Shown: positions 53,931-62,557, numbered from the stretch's first letter. The stretch: 64,000 nucleotides of DNA from Ralstonia sp. TCR112 (GCF_007997035.1 NZ_VOSS01000075.1:51752-115751); one strand, 5' to 3'. Translations and numbers: made by a program. Notes: generated from the letters alone by a model not told the origin.

Positions 53931-54905
53931 ATGAAACCGCTTGTCGTTGCCTACAAGACGCTGCCTGACGATGTTGTGACCCAGTTGCGCGAGCACGTCG
54001 AACTCGTGCAGGTTGACGGTGCCGCGGCGTTGACCGAGTCGCTTGCCAACGCCGAGGGCGCAATCGGCGCGAGCCTGAAGATCACGCCTCAGATGCTCGA
54101 CTGCGCGCCAAGGCTCAGGGCGTGGTCCACGATTTCGGTCGGCTATGACAATTTCGACGTGCCCGATCTCACGCGTCGCGGCATTGCGCTTGCACACACG
54201 CCGGATGTGTTGACCGAGTCGACCGCCGATACCGTGTTTTCGCTGATTCTCGCCTCGGCGCGTCGCGTGGTGGAGTTGGCCGAGTGGGTCAGGGCCGGCA
54301 ACTGGCAGCGCAGCATCGGGCCGGAGCTTTACGGCACGGATGTCCAAGGCAAGACGATCGGCATCGTGGGGCTGGGTCGGATCGGTGCGGCGTTGGCTCG
54401 CCGTGCCGCGCTGGGTTTCCGGATGCGTGTGCTTTACACGAACCGGCATCCGCATCCCGAGGCCGAAGCGCAGTACGGCGCGCGCCGCGTGACGCTCGAC
54501 ACATTGCTGGCCGAATCGGATTTTGTGTGCTTGCAGGTGCCACTGACGCCCGAAACGCACCACCTCATCGGCGCGACGGAACTGGCAAAGATGAAGCCCG
54601 GTGCGATCCTCATCAATGCTTCGCGTGGCCCCGTCGTCGACGAGGCGGCGCTCATCCAGGCATTGCGCAACGGCACGATCCGCGGCGCGGGGCTCGATGT
54701 GTTCGAGCACGAACCGCTGCCGGCCGACTCGCCGCTGCTGGCGATGAAAAACGTTGTGGCATTGCCCCATATCGGCTCCGCAACGCACGAGACTCGGCAC
54801 GCCATGGCGCGCTGCGCGGCCGACAACCTGATCAAGGCGCTGGCCGGTACGTTGCGTGAGAACCTGGTCAATCCGCAGGTGCTGGAGCCCGCTCGCGCCC
54901 AGTGA
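53931..54905 (+). CDS. kguD: 2-ketogluconate-6-phosphate reductase (D-2-hydroxyacid dehydrogenase family)
   Basis: A 324-residue D-2-hydroxyacid dehydrogenase. KguD reduces 2-keto-6-phosphogluconate to 6-phosphogluconate with NAD(P)H. The cofactor motif [16 protein letters not shown] is near residues 143-158. The catalytic Arg, Glu and His residues are in [24 protein letters not shown] and [11 protein letters not shown]. The ATG at 53931 starts right at the conserved KPLVVAYK. It is five bases after kguT. Confidence 0.9.
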   Translation: MKPLVVAYKTLPDDVVTQLREHVELVQVDGAAALTESLANAEGAIGASLKITPQMLDCAPRLRAWSTISVGYDNFDVPDLTRRGIALAHTPDVLTESTADTVFSLILASARRVVELAEWVRAGNWQRSIGPELYGTDVQGKTIGIVGLGRIGAALARRAALGFRMRVLYTNRHPHPEAEAQYGARRVTLDTLLAESDFVCLQVPLTPETHHLIGATELAKMKPGAILINASRGPVVDEAALIQALRNGTIRGAGLDVFEHEPLPADSPLLAMKNVVALPHIGSATHETRHAMARCAADNLIKALAGTLRENLVNPQVLEPARAQ

Positions 54906-54984
54906 GCCGCGTGCCGGGATTGCGCTATGATCCTCGCACCCTGGCGCCGGCCCCTCGCGCCGACGGCCCGTTCTGAAGCGCATC

Positions 54985-56049
54985 GTGACTGATTCCCCAT
55001 CCTCTTCCTCGCGCCCTGCGACCATCACCGACGTGGCCCGCGAAGCGGGAACCGGCAAGACCAGCGTGTCGCGCTATCTGAACGGCGAGATGCAAGTCCT
55101 TTCGGAAGATCTGCGACAGCGCATCGAAGCCGCCATCCAGCGGTTGAACTACCGGCCCAACCAGATGGCGCGCGGTCTCAAGCGCGGCCGCAACCGGCTG
55201 CTCGGCATGCTCGTGGCCGACCTGACCAATCCTTACACGATCGAAGTCCTGCAGGGCGTCGAGGCCGCTTGCCACGCGCTGGGCTACATGCCGCTCATCT
55301 GCCACGCCGCAAACGAGATCGAGATGGAGCGCCGCTTCGTTCAATTGCTGACGACGTACCGGGTCGAAGGCCTGATCGTCAATGCGCTCGGGGCAGAAGA
55401 GGCTGTGCTGCGACCCTTACGGGGTGGCGGTATTCCCGCTGTGCTGGTGGATCGCACGGTCGAAGGGTTTGACGCCGACCTCGTGGGGCTCGACAACTGC
55501 GGCGCCGTCAGCCTAGGCGTGCAGCATTTGGTGGAGCATGGTTTCGATGCCATCCAGTTCATCGTGCAGCCGTTTGAGCAGGTCAGTTCTCGGCGTGAGC
55601 GCGAACGCGCTTTTCGGGAGGCGATGGCAGCACGGGGGCGTTCGGTGCCGCCCACGGTGGTGCTGGACCCTAACGATCAAGCTTCGGTCGAGCGGGCGCT
55701 GGCCGAGATCGACACGCGTGTCGATGCGGTGTACCAGCGTGGCGGAGAACGACTGGCGCTGTTTGTTGCCAACGCGCCGGTTGCGCTCATCGTTGCACGG
55801 CATCTGCACACGCAGTTCGGCGCAGCCTGGCAGGAGCGTGCGGCGCTGTTGTCGATCGACGATCCGGAATGGGCGGAGTTGATCGGCATCACCACGATCC
55901 GGCAACCGACATACGACATCGGTTACAAGGCCGTCGAATTCGTGCATGAACGCATCGAAGGTGCGAGCGGCGATGCCCGTGTCGTATTGCTGCCCGGTAC
56001 GCTCGTCGAACGTGCCTCGACGGCGCAATCGGCTCAGGCTGCGTCATGA
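54985..56049 (+). CDS. ptxS: LacI-family repressor, PtxS-like
   Basis: A 354-residue LacI-family regulator starting at GTG. The helix-turn-helix is at about residues 12-35 (ATITDVAREAGTGKTSVSRYLNG), with the hinge helix RPNQMARGLKRGR. The sugar-binding domain starts LLGMLVADLTNPYTIEVLQG. In Pseudomonas, PtxS releases the kgu operator on binding 2-ketogluconate. The operon context and the operator before kguE support the same role here. No second operator is obvious in the 79-base gap after kguD, so it may be transcribed with kguEKTD and autoregulated through that operator. Confidence 0.88.
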   Translation: MTDSPSSSSRPATITDVAREAGTGKTSVSRYLNGEMQVLSEDLRQRIEAAIQRLNYRPNQMARGLKRGRNRLLGMLVADLTNPYTIEVLQGVEAACHALGYMPLICHAANEIEMERRFVQLLTTYRVEGLIVNALGAEEAVLRPLRGGGIPAVLVDRTVEGFDADLVGLDNCGAVSLGVQHLVEHGFDAIQFIVQPFEQVSSRRERERAFREAMAARGRSVPPTVVLDPNDQASVERALAEIDTRVDAVYQRGGERLALFVANAPVALIVARHLHTQFGAAWQERAALLSIDDPEWAELIGITTIRQPTYDIGYKAVEFVHERIEGASGDARVVLLPGTLVERASTAQSAQAAS

Positions 56050-56531
56050 CGTTGCACCTCTACCTCGCGGGGCCAGATGTTTTCCGTCCCGAGCCCGTGG
56101 CGCACGGCGAAGCCCTTAAGGCGCTGTGCGCTGAGTTCGGCTTCATCGGGCTGTATCCGCTTGACAACACGATCGCCCCGCAGGCTGACGGCGCCGCGAC
56201 CGCTGCGGAGATCTATCGCCAGAACATCGCGCTGATCGATTCAGCTGACGCCGTGCTCGCCAACGTAGCGGACTTCCGCGGCCACGAGCCCGATTCCGGC
56301 ACGTGCTTCGAAATCGGCTACGCCATCGCCCGCGGCAAAGACGTGTGGTGCTATCACGTGCCCGCCGCGCCGCTCCTGGCGCAGGTGCCGAATACAAACG
56401 GCAACGATGCGGACGGCTGGGCCGTGGAAGATTTCGGCTTGCCGCGCAACCTCATGATCGCGTGCAGTTGTCACCTCGTCGTGGGCGATGTGCGCGCGTG
56501 CCTGGAGCGCATGCGGGCGCACTACGCATAG
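56046..56531 (+). CDS. Nucleoside 2-deoxyribosyltransferase family protein
   Basis: A 161-residue protein of the nucleoside 2-deoxyribosyltransferase/DNPH1 family: LYLAGPDVFRPEPVAHGEA at the N-terminus, then DSADAVLANVADFRGHEPDSGTCFEIGYAIARGKDVWCY with the catalytic Glu in the CFEIGYA motif. Such enzymes exchange or hydrolyse the base of deoxynucleosides or their monophosphates. The start overlaps the ptxS stop as ATGA, an unexpected link between sugar-acid catabolism and nucleotide salvage. Confidence 0.87.
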   Translation: MTLHLYLAGPDVFRPEPVAHGEALKALCAEFGFIGLYPLDNTIAPQADGAATAAEIYRQNIALIDSADAVLANVADFRGHEPDSGTCFEIGYAIARGKDVWCYHVPAAPLLAQVPNTNGNDADGWAVEDFGLPRNLMIACSCHLVVGDVRACLERMRAHYA

Positions 56532-56632
56532 TCGCGCGCTGGATATGCGTATGCGGATTGCTTCCTTCAAGGCGGTAGGCGCCGTCCGTATAGTGCGTGC
56601 ACCGGATGGCGTCTCCGACGCGAGGCAAACGC

Positions 56633-57805
56633 ATGAAGCTCGACGATCTGCATCAACTTCCCGACCTGACGCATCTGCTGGCTGAGTTGGCGGCAACCGC
56701 TGCGCAGCGTGACCAGCACGGGGGTCATGCCGCGCACGAGAAGGCTGCGATTGCGCGAGCGGGCCTGCTGCCGCTGTTAATTCCCACGCAATACGGCGGA
56801 AGCGGCGTCAGTTGGGCCGATGCCTTTGCCGCAGTGCGCGCCATCGCCGCAGTCGACAGCTCCCTTGGGCACCTGCTCGCTTTCCAGTATCTGCAAACCG
56901 CAACCGTCTATCTGTACGGCTCCGACGCGCAGCGCGAACGCTTCCTGCGTCCGACCGCCGAGCTGGGCTGGTGGTGGGGCAACGCCGTCAATCCGCTCGA
57001 CCATCGCCTGCGTGCGCAGCGCTCGGGCAGCGGCTGGCTGCTCGATGGCGAAAAGGGTTTCTGTTCCGGCACGCTCGGCTCCGACGTGATGGTCGTGTCT
57101 GCCCACGACGCGGCCAGCGGCAACCCCGTTGTGGCGGTGGTGCCGACAGCGCGCTACGGCATCACGGTGCGGGATGACTGGCATCCGATCGGGCAGCGCC
57201 AGACCGACAGCGCCTCCGTGCAATTCCGGCATGTGCAGGTCAGCGAAGATGAAGTGCTGGTGCGCCCCGAGGCCGTCCTCACGCCATCTCAAACCCTGCG
57301 TTCGTGTATCGCGCAAAACGTACTGGTCAATCTCTACACCGGCATTGCGGCAGGCGCGCTGGACGAGGCGCGCAAGCACACGCTGCAATCGTCACGGCCG
57401 TGGATCACTTTGGGCGTGGAGCGCGCGGCGGACGACCCGTACCAAATTCACCGCTTTGGCGAGATGCGCGTGCAATGGCTGGCTGCGGAAGCGCTGGCCG
57501 ATCGCGCCATCCAGCGGTTGGACCGCGCATGGCGCAAAGGCGCCGCGCTCAGCGCCGAGGAGCGTGCCGAAGTGTCGCTCGCTACGGCCGAAGCCAAGGT
57601 ATTGGCACATCGCGCCGCATTGTTCGTCGCCCAGGAATTGTTCGAGGCGACGGGCGCACGCTCGACCAAGGCCGCGCTCGCGCTGGACCGCTTCTGGCGC
57701 AACGCGCGCACGCATACGCTGCACGACCCGCTCGACTACAAGCTGCGCGCCATCGGCCGCTACGCGCTGGAAGGCATCCTGCCCGACGCCACCATCTACG
57801 GCTAA
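56633..57805 (+). CDS. Acyl-CoA dehydrogenase-fold flavin monooxygenase (DszC/SfnB-like)
   Basis: A 390-residue protein with the acyl-CoA dehydrogenase fold: LIPTQYGGSGVSWADAF, VDSSLGHLLAFQYL, the middle beta domain with LDGEKGFCSGTLGSDVMVVSA, and a C-terminal helical domain. The catalytic Glu of acyl-CoA dehydrogenases is not evident. The WWWGNAVNPLD and SAHDA features resemble DszC/SfnB flavin-dependent monooxygenases that release sulfur from organosulfur compounds. The TauD-type dioxygenase next door favours a sulfur-scavenging role (inference). The ATG at 56633 follows CGAGGCAAACGC. Confidence 0.78.
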   Translation: MKLDDLHQLPDLTHLLAELAATAAQRDQHGGHAAHEKAAIARAGLLPLLIPTQYGGSGVSWADAFAAVRAIAAVDSSLGHLLAFQYLQTATVYLYGSDAQRERFLRPTAELGWWWGNAVNPLDHRLRAQRSGSGWLLDGEKGFCSGTLGSDVMVVSAHDAASGNPVVAVVPTARYGITVRDDWHPIGQRQTDSASVQFRHVQVSEDEVLVRPEAVLTPSQTLRSCIAQNVLVNLYTGIAAGALDEARKHTLQSSRPWITLGVERAADDPYQIHRFGEMRVQWLAAEALADRAIQRLDRAWRKGAALSAEERAEVSLATAEAKVLAHRAALFVAQELFEATGARSTKAALALDRFWRNARTHTLHDPLDYKLRAIGRYALEGILPDATIYG

Positions 57806-57894
57806 GCGCCTATCGATCTGCACATTCCTTCGTTGGCACGCGGCGGGGCCGAGCGGTGTAATGTGAAATTCGTCTATTGCCGCGCGCTTACATC

Positions 57895-58809
57895 ATGTCC
57901 GACGCCGTTGTTGCCGCCGTTGTTGCCACGGATGCTCCTGCCGTTCACACGGCCCGATTCCACATTCGCCGTCTGCCCGACGCGCCGCTCGGCGCAGAGG
58001 TGCTGGGCCTGCGCGAAGCAGCCGATTTGTCTGACGCAGACATCGCCGCCATCCGCCAAGCCTGGCTCGCGCATGACGGCCTGCTGGTTTTCCGTGACGT
58101 CGAATTCACGCCGCAGGCACACGTGGCGTTCAGCCGCCGCTTCGGCCCGCAGCAGGTGCATGTGCTGAACCAGTTTCACCTGAGCGGCTATCCGGAAATC
58201 CTGGTCGTCTCCAACGTGGTCGAGAACGGCAAGCCGATCGGCTTGGGCGATGCAGGGCGGGATTGGCATTCAGACCTTTCGTACAAGCCGCTGCCGAGCC
58301 TCGGTTCGATGTTGCTCACGCGCGAGTTGCCGGAAGAGGGCGGCGACACGCTGTTCGCCAACATGGTGCGCGCCTACGAAACGCTGCCGGCCGATCTCAA
58401 GCGCATCATCGAAGGCCGCCGTGCGGTGCATTCGTATGTGTATCGCTATGAGCGATTGCGCGCGCTGTCGACGTGGCGTCCGCCGCTCACGCAAGCGCAG
58501 CGTGATGCCGTGCCGCCGGTCGATCACCCCGTTGTGCGCACGCATCCGGAAACGGGCAACCGTGCGCTCTTCGTCAACGAAGGGTTCACGTCGCACATCC
58601 TGGGTTTGCCGGAAGACGAGAGCACCAGCGTGCTGGAGCAACTCTTCGCCCACAGCGTCCGCGCCGACAACGTCTACACGCACCAGTGGCGCCCCGGCGA
58701 CATGCTGTTCTGGGACAACCGCTCCACCATCCACTTCGCGCCGGGCTGCCCAGACAAGTATCGGCGCACGCTGCATCGCACCACCATCGAAGGCGACGTG
58801 CCGGTTTAG
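57895..58809 (+). CDS. TauD/TfdA family 2-oxoglutarate-dependent dioxygenase
   Basis: A 304-residue Fe(II)/2-oxoglutarate dioxygenase. The iron triad is visible: His and Asp in WHSDLSYKPLPS (the HxD motif), and the distal His in MLFWDNRSTIHFAPG. RRTLHRTTI carries the 2-oxoglutarate-binding Arg. TauD relatives release sulfite from taurine or alkylsulfonates, and TfdA relatives cleave aryloxyacids. The substrate here is open, although the flavoenzyme upstream suggests an organosulfur compound. No ABC importer is adjacent. Confidence 0.9.
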   Translation: MSDAVVAAVVATDAPAVHTARFHIRRLPDAPLGAEVLGLREAADLSDADIAAIRQAWLAHDGLLVFRDVEFTPQAHVAFSRRFGPQQVHVLNQFHLSGYPEILVVSNVVENGKPIGLGDAGRDWHSDLSYKPLPSLGSMLLTRELPEEGGDTLFANMVRAYETLPADLKRIIEGRRAVHSYVYRYERLRALSTWRPPLTQAQRDAVPPVDHPVVRTHPETGNRALFVNEGFTSHILGLPEDESTSVLEQLFAHSVRADNVYTHQWRPGDMLFWDNRSTIHFAPGCPDKYRRTLHRTTIEGDVPV

Positions 58810-58820
58810 GCGCGCTTCGT

Positions 58821-59282
58821 CTACAGCCCGGCCTCGGCGAGGCGGGCATCGATGCTCGCCAGCGTCAACGTCTGTGCAAACAGCCGCGCGAGCGATTGGC
58901 TCGCATACTTCGGCACCTCGTCCGCCGTGGCCCAGCGGTATGCGTCCATCTCGGGGATGAGTCGGCCGGTGTGATAGCTGTTGAACATCGATGTGCAGGT
59001 CAGCGTGTCGAGTGCGACTTCGGGGCGGCGCAGGCGTGCGGCGAACAGGTGCAACTCCTTGTCGCGGCGATATGGAAACCGGCCCAATTCGATCAGCGCA
59101 TGGCTGTCGAGCACGAGGCCGGTCTCCTCGCGTGTCTCGCGCAGGGCGGTGTCGCGATGGTCCTCGCCGGGGTCCGGCGCGCCCTTGGGGATGTCCCAGT
59201 GGCGCGTCTCGGTGGCGTGGGCGAGGAGCACTTCACCGTCTTCGTTGAGCAGCACGAGGCCGCAGGATAGGGCGATCGGCAT
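58821..59282 (-). CDS. Nudix hydrolase
   Basis: A 153-residue Nudix protein. The Nudix box GAPDPGEDHRDTALRETREETG fits the G-x5-E-x7-R-E-x2-E-E-x-G pattern. HWDIPKG just before it is typical of the diadenosine tetraphosphate/NDP-sugar type. The C-terminal EVPKYASQSLARLFAQT is helical. The substrate is unknown. It lies one base after the fetB-like gene on the same strand, so it is probably in the same operon. Confidence 0.9.
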   Translation of the reverse strand: MPIALSCGLVLLNEDGEVLLAHATETRHWDIPKGAPDPGEDHRDTALRETREETGLVLDSHALIELGRFPYRRDKELHLFAARLRRPEVALDTLTCTSMFNSYHTGRLIPEMDAYRWATADEVPKYASQSLARLFAQTLTLASIDARLAEAGL

Positions 59283-59283
59283 G

Positions 59284-60093
59284 CTATTTGGCTCCGCGGC
59301 GTTGGGTGATGCGCGCCGTCAGCAATTGATGATTTGGACTGAACAGCCTGCGATAGGCCAGCAGCACGGCCACGACCGTCCCAAGCCCCGAAGATGCCGC
59401 CAGCAGGAACATGATGACGATCTGGTAGCGCACGGCCTCCAGTGGAGACTGTCCCGCCAGCACCTGGCCCGTCATCATGCCGGGCAAGCTCACCACGCCC
59501 ACGACGGTCATCTGGTTGATGATCGGTGTCATGCCGGCGCGCACGGCGGTACGTGCTGCATTGCGCGCCGCTTCCCAGCGCGTGCCGCCCAGCGCCAGGA
59601 TGGTCTCTACCTGATCGCGCGTGGCAGTCAACTCGCCGGTCATGCGCTCCAGGGCCAGGCCCACGCCGGTGAGCGTATTCCCAAGAATCATCCCCATGAT
59701 CGGGATGGCGTATTGCGGCTCGTACCACGGGCGCGCATGCAGGACGACCACCAGACCGATCGCGCCGATCAGCCACGTGCTGCCGAAGACTGACAACGTT
59801 CCGTCCAGCCGCAAGCCCCCATAGCTGCGCGCGCCGCGGCTGCCGGTCGCGTGCCCGGCAATCAGCGTCATGACGGCCACGATGCCGAGCACCACCGCCC
59901 AATGCGCATGGGCGAAGACCCATTCGAGCACGAAGCCTACCGCCAGCAATTGCACGACGGTGCGCACGGCGGCCCACGCCAGGCGTCGCTCCAGCCCAAG
60001 CCCCAGGCTGATCGACAGCGCGCCGTTCACGAGGATCAGCGCGGCCGCAATGCCGACCTGCCAGGCGGAGAGCGAGAGGTCCTGCCCGCTCAT
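59284..60093 (-). CDS. fetB: FetB-like ABC transporter permease (UPF0014)
   Basis: A 269-residue inner-membrane protein of the UPF0014/FetB family with about seven hydrophobic spans. Family features are LGLGLERRLAWAAVRTVVQLLAVGFVL near the N-terminus, AIPIMGMILGNTLTGVGLAL, and the long cytoplasmic segment ALGGTRWEAARNAARTAVRAGMTPIINQM leading to VVSLPGMMTGQVLAG. FetAB in Escherichia coli is a putative iron exporter. The ATG at 60093 overlaps the ATPase gene by four bases. Confidence 0.9.
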   Translation of the reverse strand: MSGQDLSLSAWQVGIAAALILVNGALSISLGLGLERRLAWAAVRTVVQLLAVGFVLEWVFAHAHWAVVLGIVAVMTLIAGHATGSRGARSYGGLRLDGTLSVFGSTWLIGAIGLVVVLHARPWYEPQYAIPIMGMILGNTLTGVGLALERMTGELTATRDQVETILALGGTRWEAARNAARTAVRAGMTPIINQMTVVGVVSLPGMMTGQVLAGQSPLEAVRYQIVIMFLLAASSGLGTVVAVLLAYRRLFSPNHQLLTARITQRRGAK

Positions 60094-60764
60094 CGGGTGG
60101 GCTCCGTGTCGAGCGTCCCGGCAACCATCTTCCAGTGCTGCCGGCCGATGCGCGCCGCTTGCGCCGGATCGTGCGTCACCCACATCCACGCATGCCGGTC
60201 TGGCGCCTGCGCAAACCAATGCTGCAGCAGCGCTTCAATCGCCCGCGCAGAGGCGGGGTCAAGAGCCGCCGTAGGCTCGTCGAGCAGCAGGACGGTCGGC
60301 CCTGTCTGTAGCGTGCGGACCAGCGCTGCGATCTGCGCTTCACCGCCGGAAAGATCGGCGGCGTTCTTGTCGAGAAAGGTCGCGTCGCGCTCCGCACCCG
60401 CAAGCAGGGCGATGGCGGCGTCGCGCTCGAAGCCCTTGCCGTGGCGCCGCACCCGCAGGTGATACGGCATGTGCAGGTTGTCTCCGACCGTACCGGGCAG
60501 AAGCGCGGGGCGCTGACGCACGTACGCCACGTGACACCGATAGGCGGGCACCGCGCGCGGGCTGATGACCTGACCATGCCATGTCACCTGCCCGTCATCG
60601 AGCGGATCGAGCAGCGCCAGCGCGCGCAGCAGCACGCTCTTGCCTGCGCCGGATGGCCCGGTCAGCGCGATCCGGTCGCCGGCCTGCACAGAGAACGTGG
60701 CCGGTTCCAGCAGCGTGATACCGGTGCGTACATCGCGGCGTTGGAGGCGGGTGGCGGCCAGCAT
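60090..60764 (-). CDS. fetA: FetA-like ABC transporter ATP-binding protein
   Basis: A 224-residue ABC ATPase: Walker A GPSGAGKSVLLRAL, Q-loop YVRQRPALLPG, signature LSGGEAQIAALVRTLQ, Walker B TVLLLDEPTAALD and the H-loop VTHDPAQ. It pairs with the overlapping FetB-like permease. Starts at 60797 and 60764 are possible; neither has a good ribosome-binding site. 60764 is preferred because a minus-strand CATAAT (-10-like) near 60820 leaves little room for the longer leader. Confidence 0.88.
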   Translation of the reverse strand: MLAATRLQRRDVRTGITLLEPATFSVQAGDRIALTGPSGAGKSVLLRALALLDPLDDGQVTWHGQVISPRAVPAYRCHVAYVRQRPALLPGTVGDNLHMPYHLRVRRHGKGFERDAAIALLAGAERDATFLDKNAADLSGGEAQIAALVRTLQTGPTVLLLDEPTAALDPASARAIEALLQHWFAQAPDRHAWMWVTHDPAQAARIGRQHWKMVAGTLDTEPTR

Positions 60765-61074
60765 GGTCGGACGAGTGTGTTGCGGACGGTACGGCATCAA
60801 TGCGCCGCTTTTATGCATTATGCATATGAGCGCCGGGCACAGGCCTTCCTCCGTAATCGTAGGCGTGTGAGTGAACGCGCGCGCCACCTCCGCGTCGTGA
60901 CGCCATCCGCGTGCCATGCGGAATCGCCCTTAGCCCAAACGTATCAGCCCGAATGCGCTCTCCAGTGGCCGATGTCAGACGAATCCGACATGCCATTCAG
61001 CGACGGGCGGCTCGCCATTTGCGCATACGGGGCATAGGATCGAAACATCACTAGAAGAAGCGATGGAGGGCGCC
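60765..61074. other. 310-base divergent intergenic region between fetA and the small membrane protein gene
   Basis: No gene was found. An AT-rich stretch TTTATGCATTATGCATATG (60811-60829) carries possible -10 elements for fetA. An imperfect inverted repeat TGTCAGA/TCCGACA lies near 60974-60991. No other structure was seen. Confidence 0.4.
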
Positions 61075-61440
61075 ATGGAGACCGACAAAGTGCAAGTTGC
61101 CCACCCGTGGTGGCAGCCGGGAGTCTTTGCATCTGCGCCGGCAATTTTCCTTTGGATCTGCGCCGAATTGCCTCCCGATATGCTCGGCGCCATTTTCCAT
61201 GCGGGTACGTCGCCCGATTCTCTTCGGCATGTTGGGGACACGCTCTTCGTGATCGGCTGGAGCGCCAGCGGCGTGCTGATGTGGCAGGGCCGGCGGCGTG
61301 GCGTGCATGGTGCCGAGATGGCCGCGCAGCCGCTCCAAGCCGAGGCCAGCCCCGCTGGGCAACCGCACGGGCTCGCCGGGTTGCGCCAGAGCATGGCGCG
61401 CCGGTGGGAGCGTATGCGTCATCCGATCCCGCTGCACTGA
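61075..61440 (+). CDS. Small hypothetical protein, possible membrane protein
   Basis: A 121-residue protein that I do not recognise. Two hydrophobic stretches (APAIFLWICAELPPDMLGAI and GDTLFVIGWSASGVLMWQG) could be membrane helices. The C-terminal 45 residues are Arg/Ala/Gln-rich and probably cytoplasmic. The start at 61075 has GGAGGGCGCC directly before it; an in-frame ATG at 61063 is an alternative. A clear terminator follows 22 bases after the stop, which supports the gene being expressed on this strand. Confidence 0.6.
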   Translation: METDKVQVAHPWWQPGVFASAPAIFLWICAELPPDMLGAIFHAGTSPDSLRHVGDTLFVIGWSASGVLMWQGRRRGVHGAEMAAQPLQAEASPAGQPHGLAGLRQSMARRWERMRHPIPLH

Positions 61441-61462
61441 TATTGCGCCGCCGCAAACGAGA

Positions 61463-61487
61463 AAGGCCGGATCGTTCCGGCCTTTTT
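61463..61487 (+). terminator. Intrinsic terminator after the small hypothetical gene
   Basis: AAGGCCGGA, loop TCGT, TCCGGCCTT, then TTT. A stable perfect nine-base stem. Confidence 0.88.
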
Positions 61488-61512
61488 GCTGGGCATGTCG
61501 TTCTCAGGAAGT

Positions 61513-62040
61513 TCAGGAGGTGCTGCCCGGGATGATCTCGTCCGTATCCCTGTCAGACGCCGCCGTTGAAGGGCTCGCGTCTTTGCCTTGCGCTTCCTGC
61601 CATTTCTGGTAGCCCCACCAAGCGGCGCCGGCCACGATGCCCACCTTGCCGAGCTTGCGTGTGATCCGGCCGATCACGGTGCGGCGCAATGCTGCATACG
61701 CGAGCGACAGCGCGGTGCCGACCAGCGGATACTCGCGTGCAATACCCAGTGTTCGCATCAGACTGTTCGGCCGCGCCAGCGGGCGGATGACGCTCGGCAG
61801 CAACGCCCCGAGCCCGCCCAGGCTGAACGTGCGGCTGGTAGCGCGATGTACATCGTTGCGGGCTTGGGCGTAGTCGTAGCGCTCCAGCGCGGCGCGCGTC
61901 AGCAGCAATTCCTTGCGAACGCTCAACGGGAGACGGGTTTCAGCGCCGCGGCGCGACGGCCGCACATGATGTCGCGCGCTCGATGCGGGTTCGTTCACGG
62001 ATGTGCTGGGCGACGGGGCATGTTGGGTCGAATCGGTCAT
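61513..62040 (-). CDS. Hypothetical protein in YqjK position of a yqjDEK-like operon
   Basis: A 175-residue protein. The N-terminal 45 residues are Ser/Pro/Arg-rich and disordered. The middle has VRKELLLTRAALERYDYAQARNDV, a helical segment like those in YqjK. Two weakly hydrophobic stretches follow (GGLGALLPSVIRP, VGTALSLAYAAL and GIVAGAAWWGYQKW). It overlaps yqjE by four bases (ATGA). Its position after yqjD and yqjE suggests a membrane-associated accessory protein, but homology is not certain. Confidence 0.7.
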   Translation of the reverse strand: MTDSTQHAPSPSTSVNEPASSARHHVRPSRRGAETRLPLSVRKELLLTRAALERYDYAQARNDVHRATSRTFSLGGLGALLPSVIRPLARPNSLMRTLGIAREYPLVGTALSLAYAALRRTVIGRITRKLGKVGIVAGAAWWGYQKWQEAQGKDASPSTAASDRDTDEIIPGSTS

Positions 62041-62414
62041 CGGCGCAGGATCTCCCGGTCTTTGTCGATTTCGGCAAGCGTGGCCTCGAACAGGGGCGGT
62101 GCGTTGCGCAGCAGCGAGCGCACCTTCCACAGGCACGCTGCCGCGCCCAGCGCATACAGCGCTGCCATCACGGCAAGAGACTGCCAGCGATATGTATCCC
62201 AGCAGAGAATGACCACCAGCGCGGTCAGCGTCATGATGGACAGGGCGATCAGGCTTACGGCCAGCATGCCCAGGAAGGCGGTGCCGAGCAGCCGTTCTTT
62301 TTCTTCAGCCAGCTCGACGCTCGCCAGCTCGAGCCGCGTCTGCAGCATCGAGACGACCGTGCCGGCCAGTTTCTTCATGGAAGCGAACAGCTTTGGGCTG
62401 GTGTCGTCGGTCAT
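62037..62414 (-). CDS. yqjE: YqjE/phage-holin superfamily III membrane protein
   Basis: A 125-residue protein with SMKKLAGTVVSMLQTRLELASVELAEEKERL at the N-terminus, the defining segment of the YqjE/Actinobacteria holin family. Two transmembrane hairpin helices follow (LLGTAFLGMLAVSLIALSIMTLTALVVIL and SLAVMAALYALGAAACLW). Despite the name this is a chromosomal inner-membrane protein, not a phage gene. It is in an operon with the YqjD-like gene upstream and the YqjK-position gene downstream. Confidence 0.88.
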   Translation of the reverse strand: MTDDTSPKLFASMKKLAGTVVSMLQTRLELASVELAEEKERLLGTAFLGMLAVSLIALSIMTLTALVVILCWDTYRWQSLAVMAALYALGAAACLWKVRSLLRNAPPLFEATLAEIDKDREILRR

Positions 62415-62500
62415 GAGGTATGGAAAGGGGGTGCGAGGCAGATGGCGTTTATTGCCAACACAGCACGCGCCATGCCCGGAATGGAACCGCCAAAATGCAA

Positions 62501-62542
62501 CTGGCCGATGGCGCGATCCACAGGGTGCGCGCCATCGGCCAG
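62501..62542. repeat. Perfect 15-base inverted repeat between yqjD and yqjE
   Basis: CTGGCCGATGGCGCG and its exact complement CGCGCCATCGGCCAG are separated by 12 bases. On the minus strand the hairpin lies 16 bases after the YqjD stop and is followed by TTGCATTTTG, a weak T tract. It is likely an attenuating terminator or an mRNA-stabilising structure that lowers yqjE expression relative to yqjD. Confidence 0.75.
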
Positions 62543-62557
62543 AAAGGGTGCTACGGG

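Noticed and set aside
62037..62414. Phage holin as evidence of a prophage
   Set aside because: The family name is historical. The gene sits in a yqjD-yqjE type chromosomal operon and no other phage genes are near.
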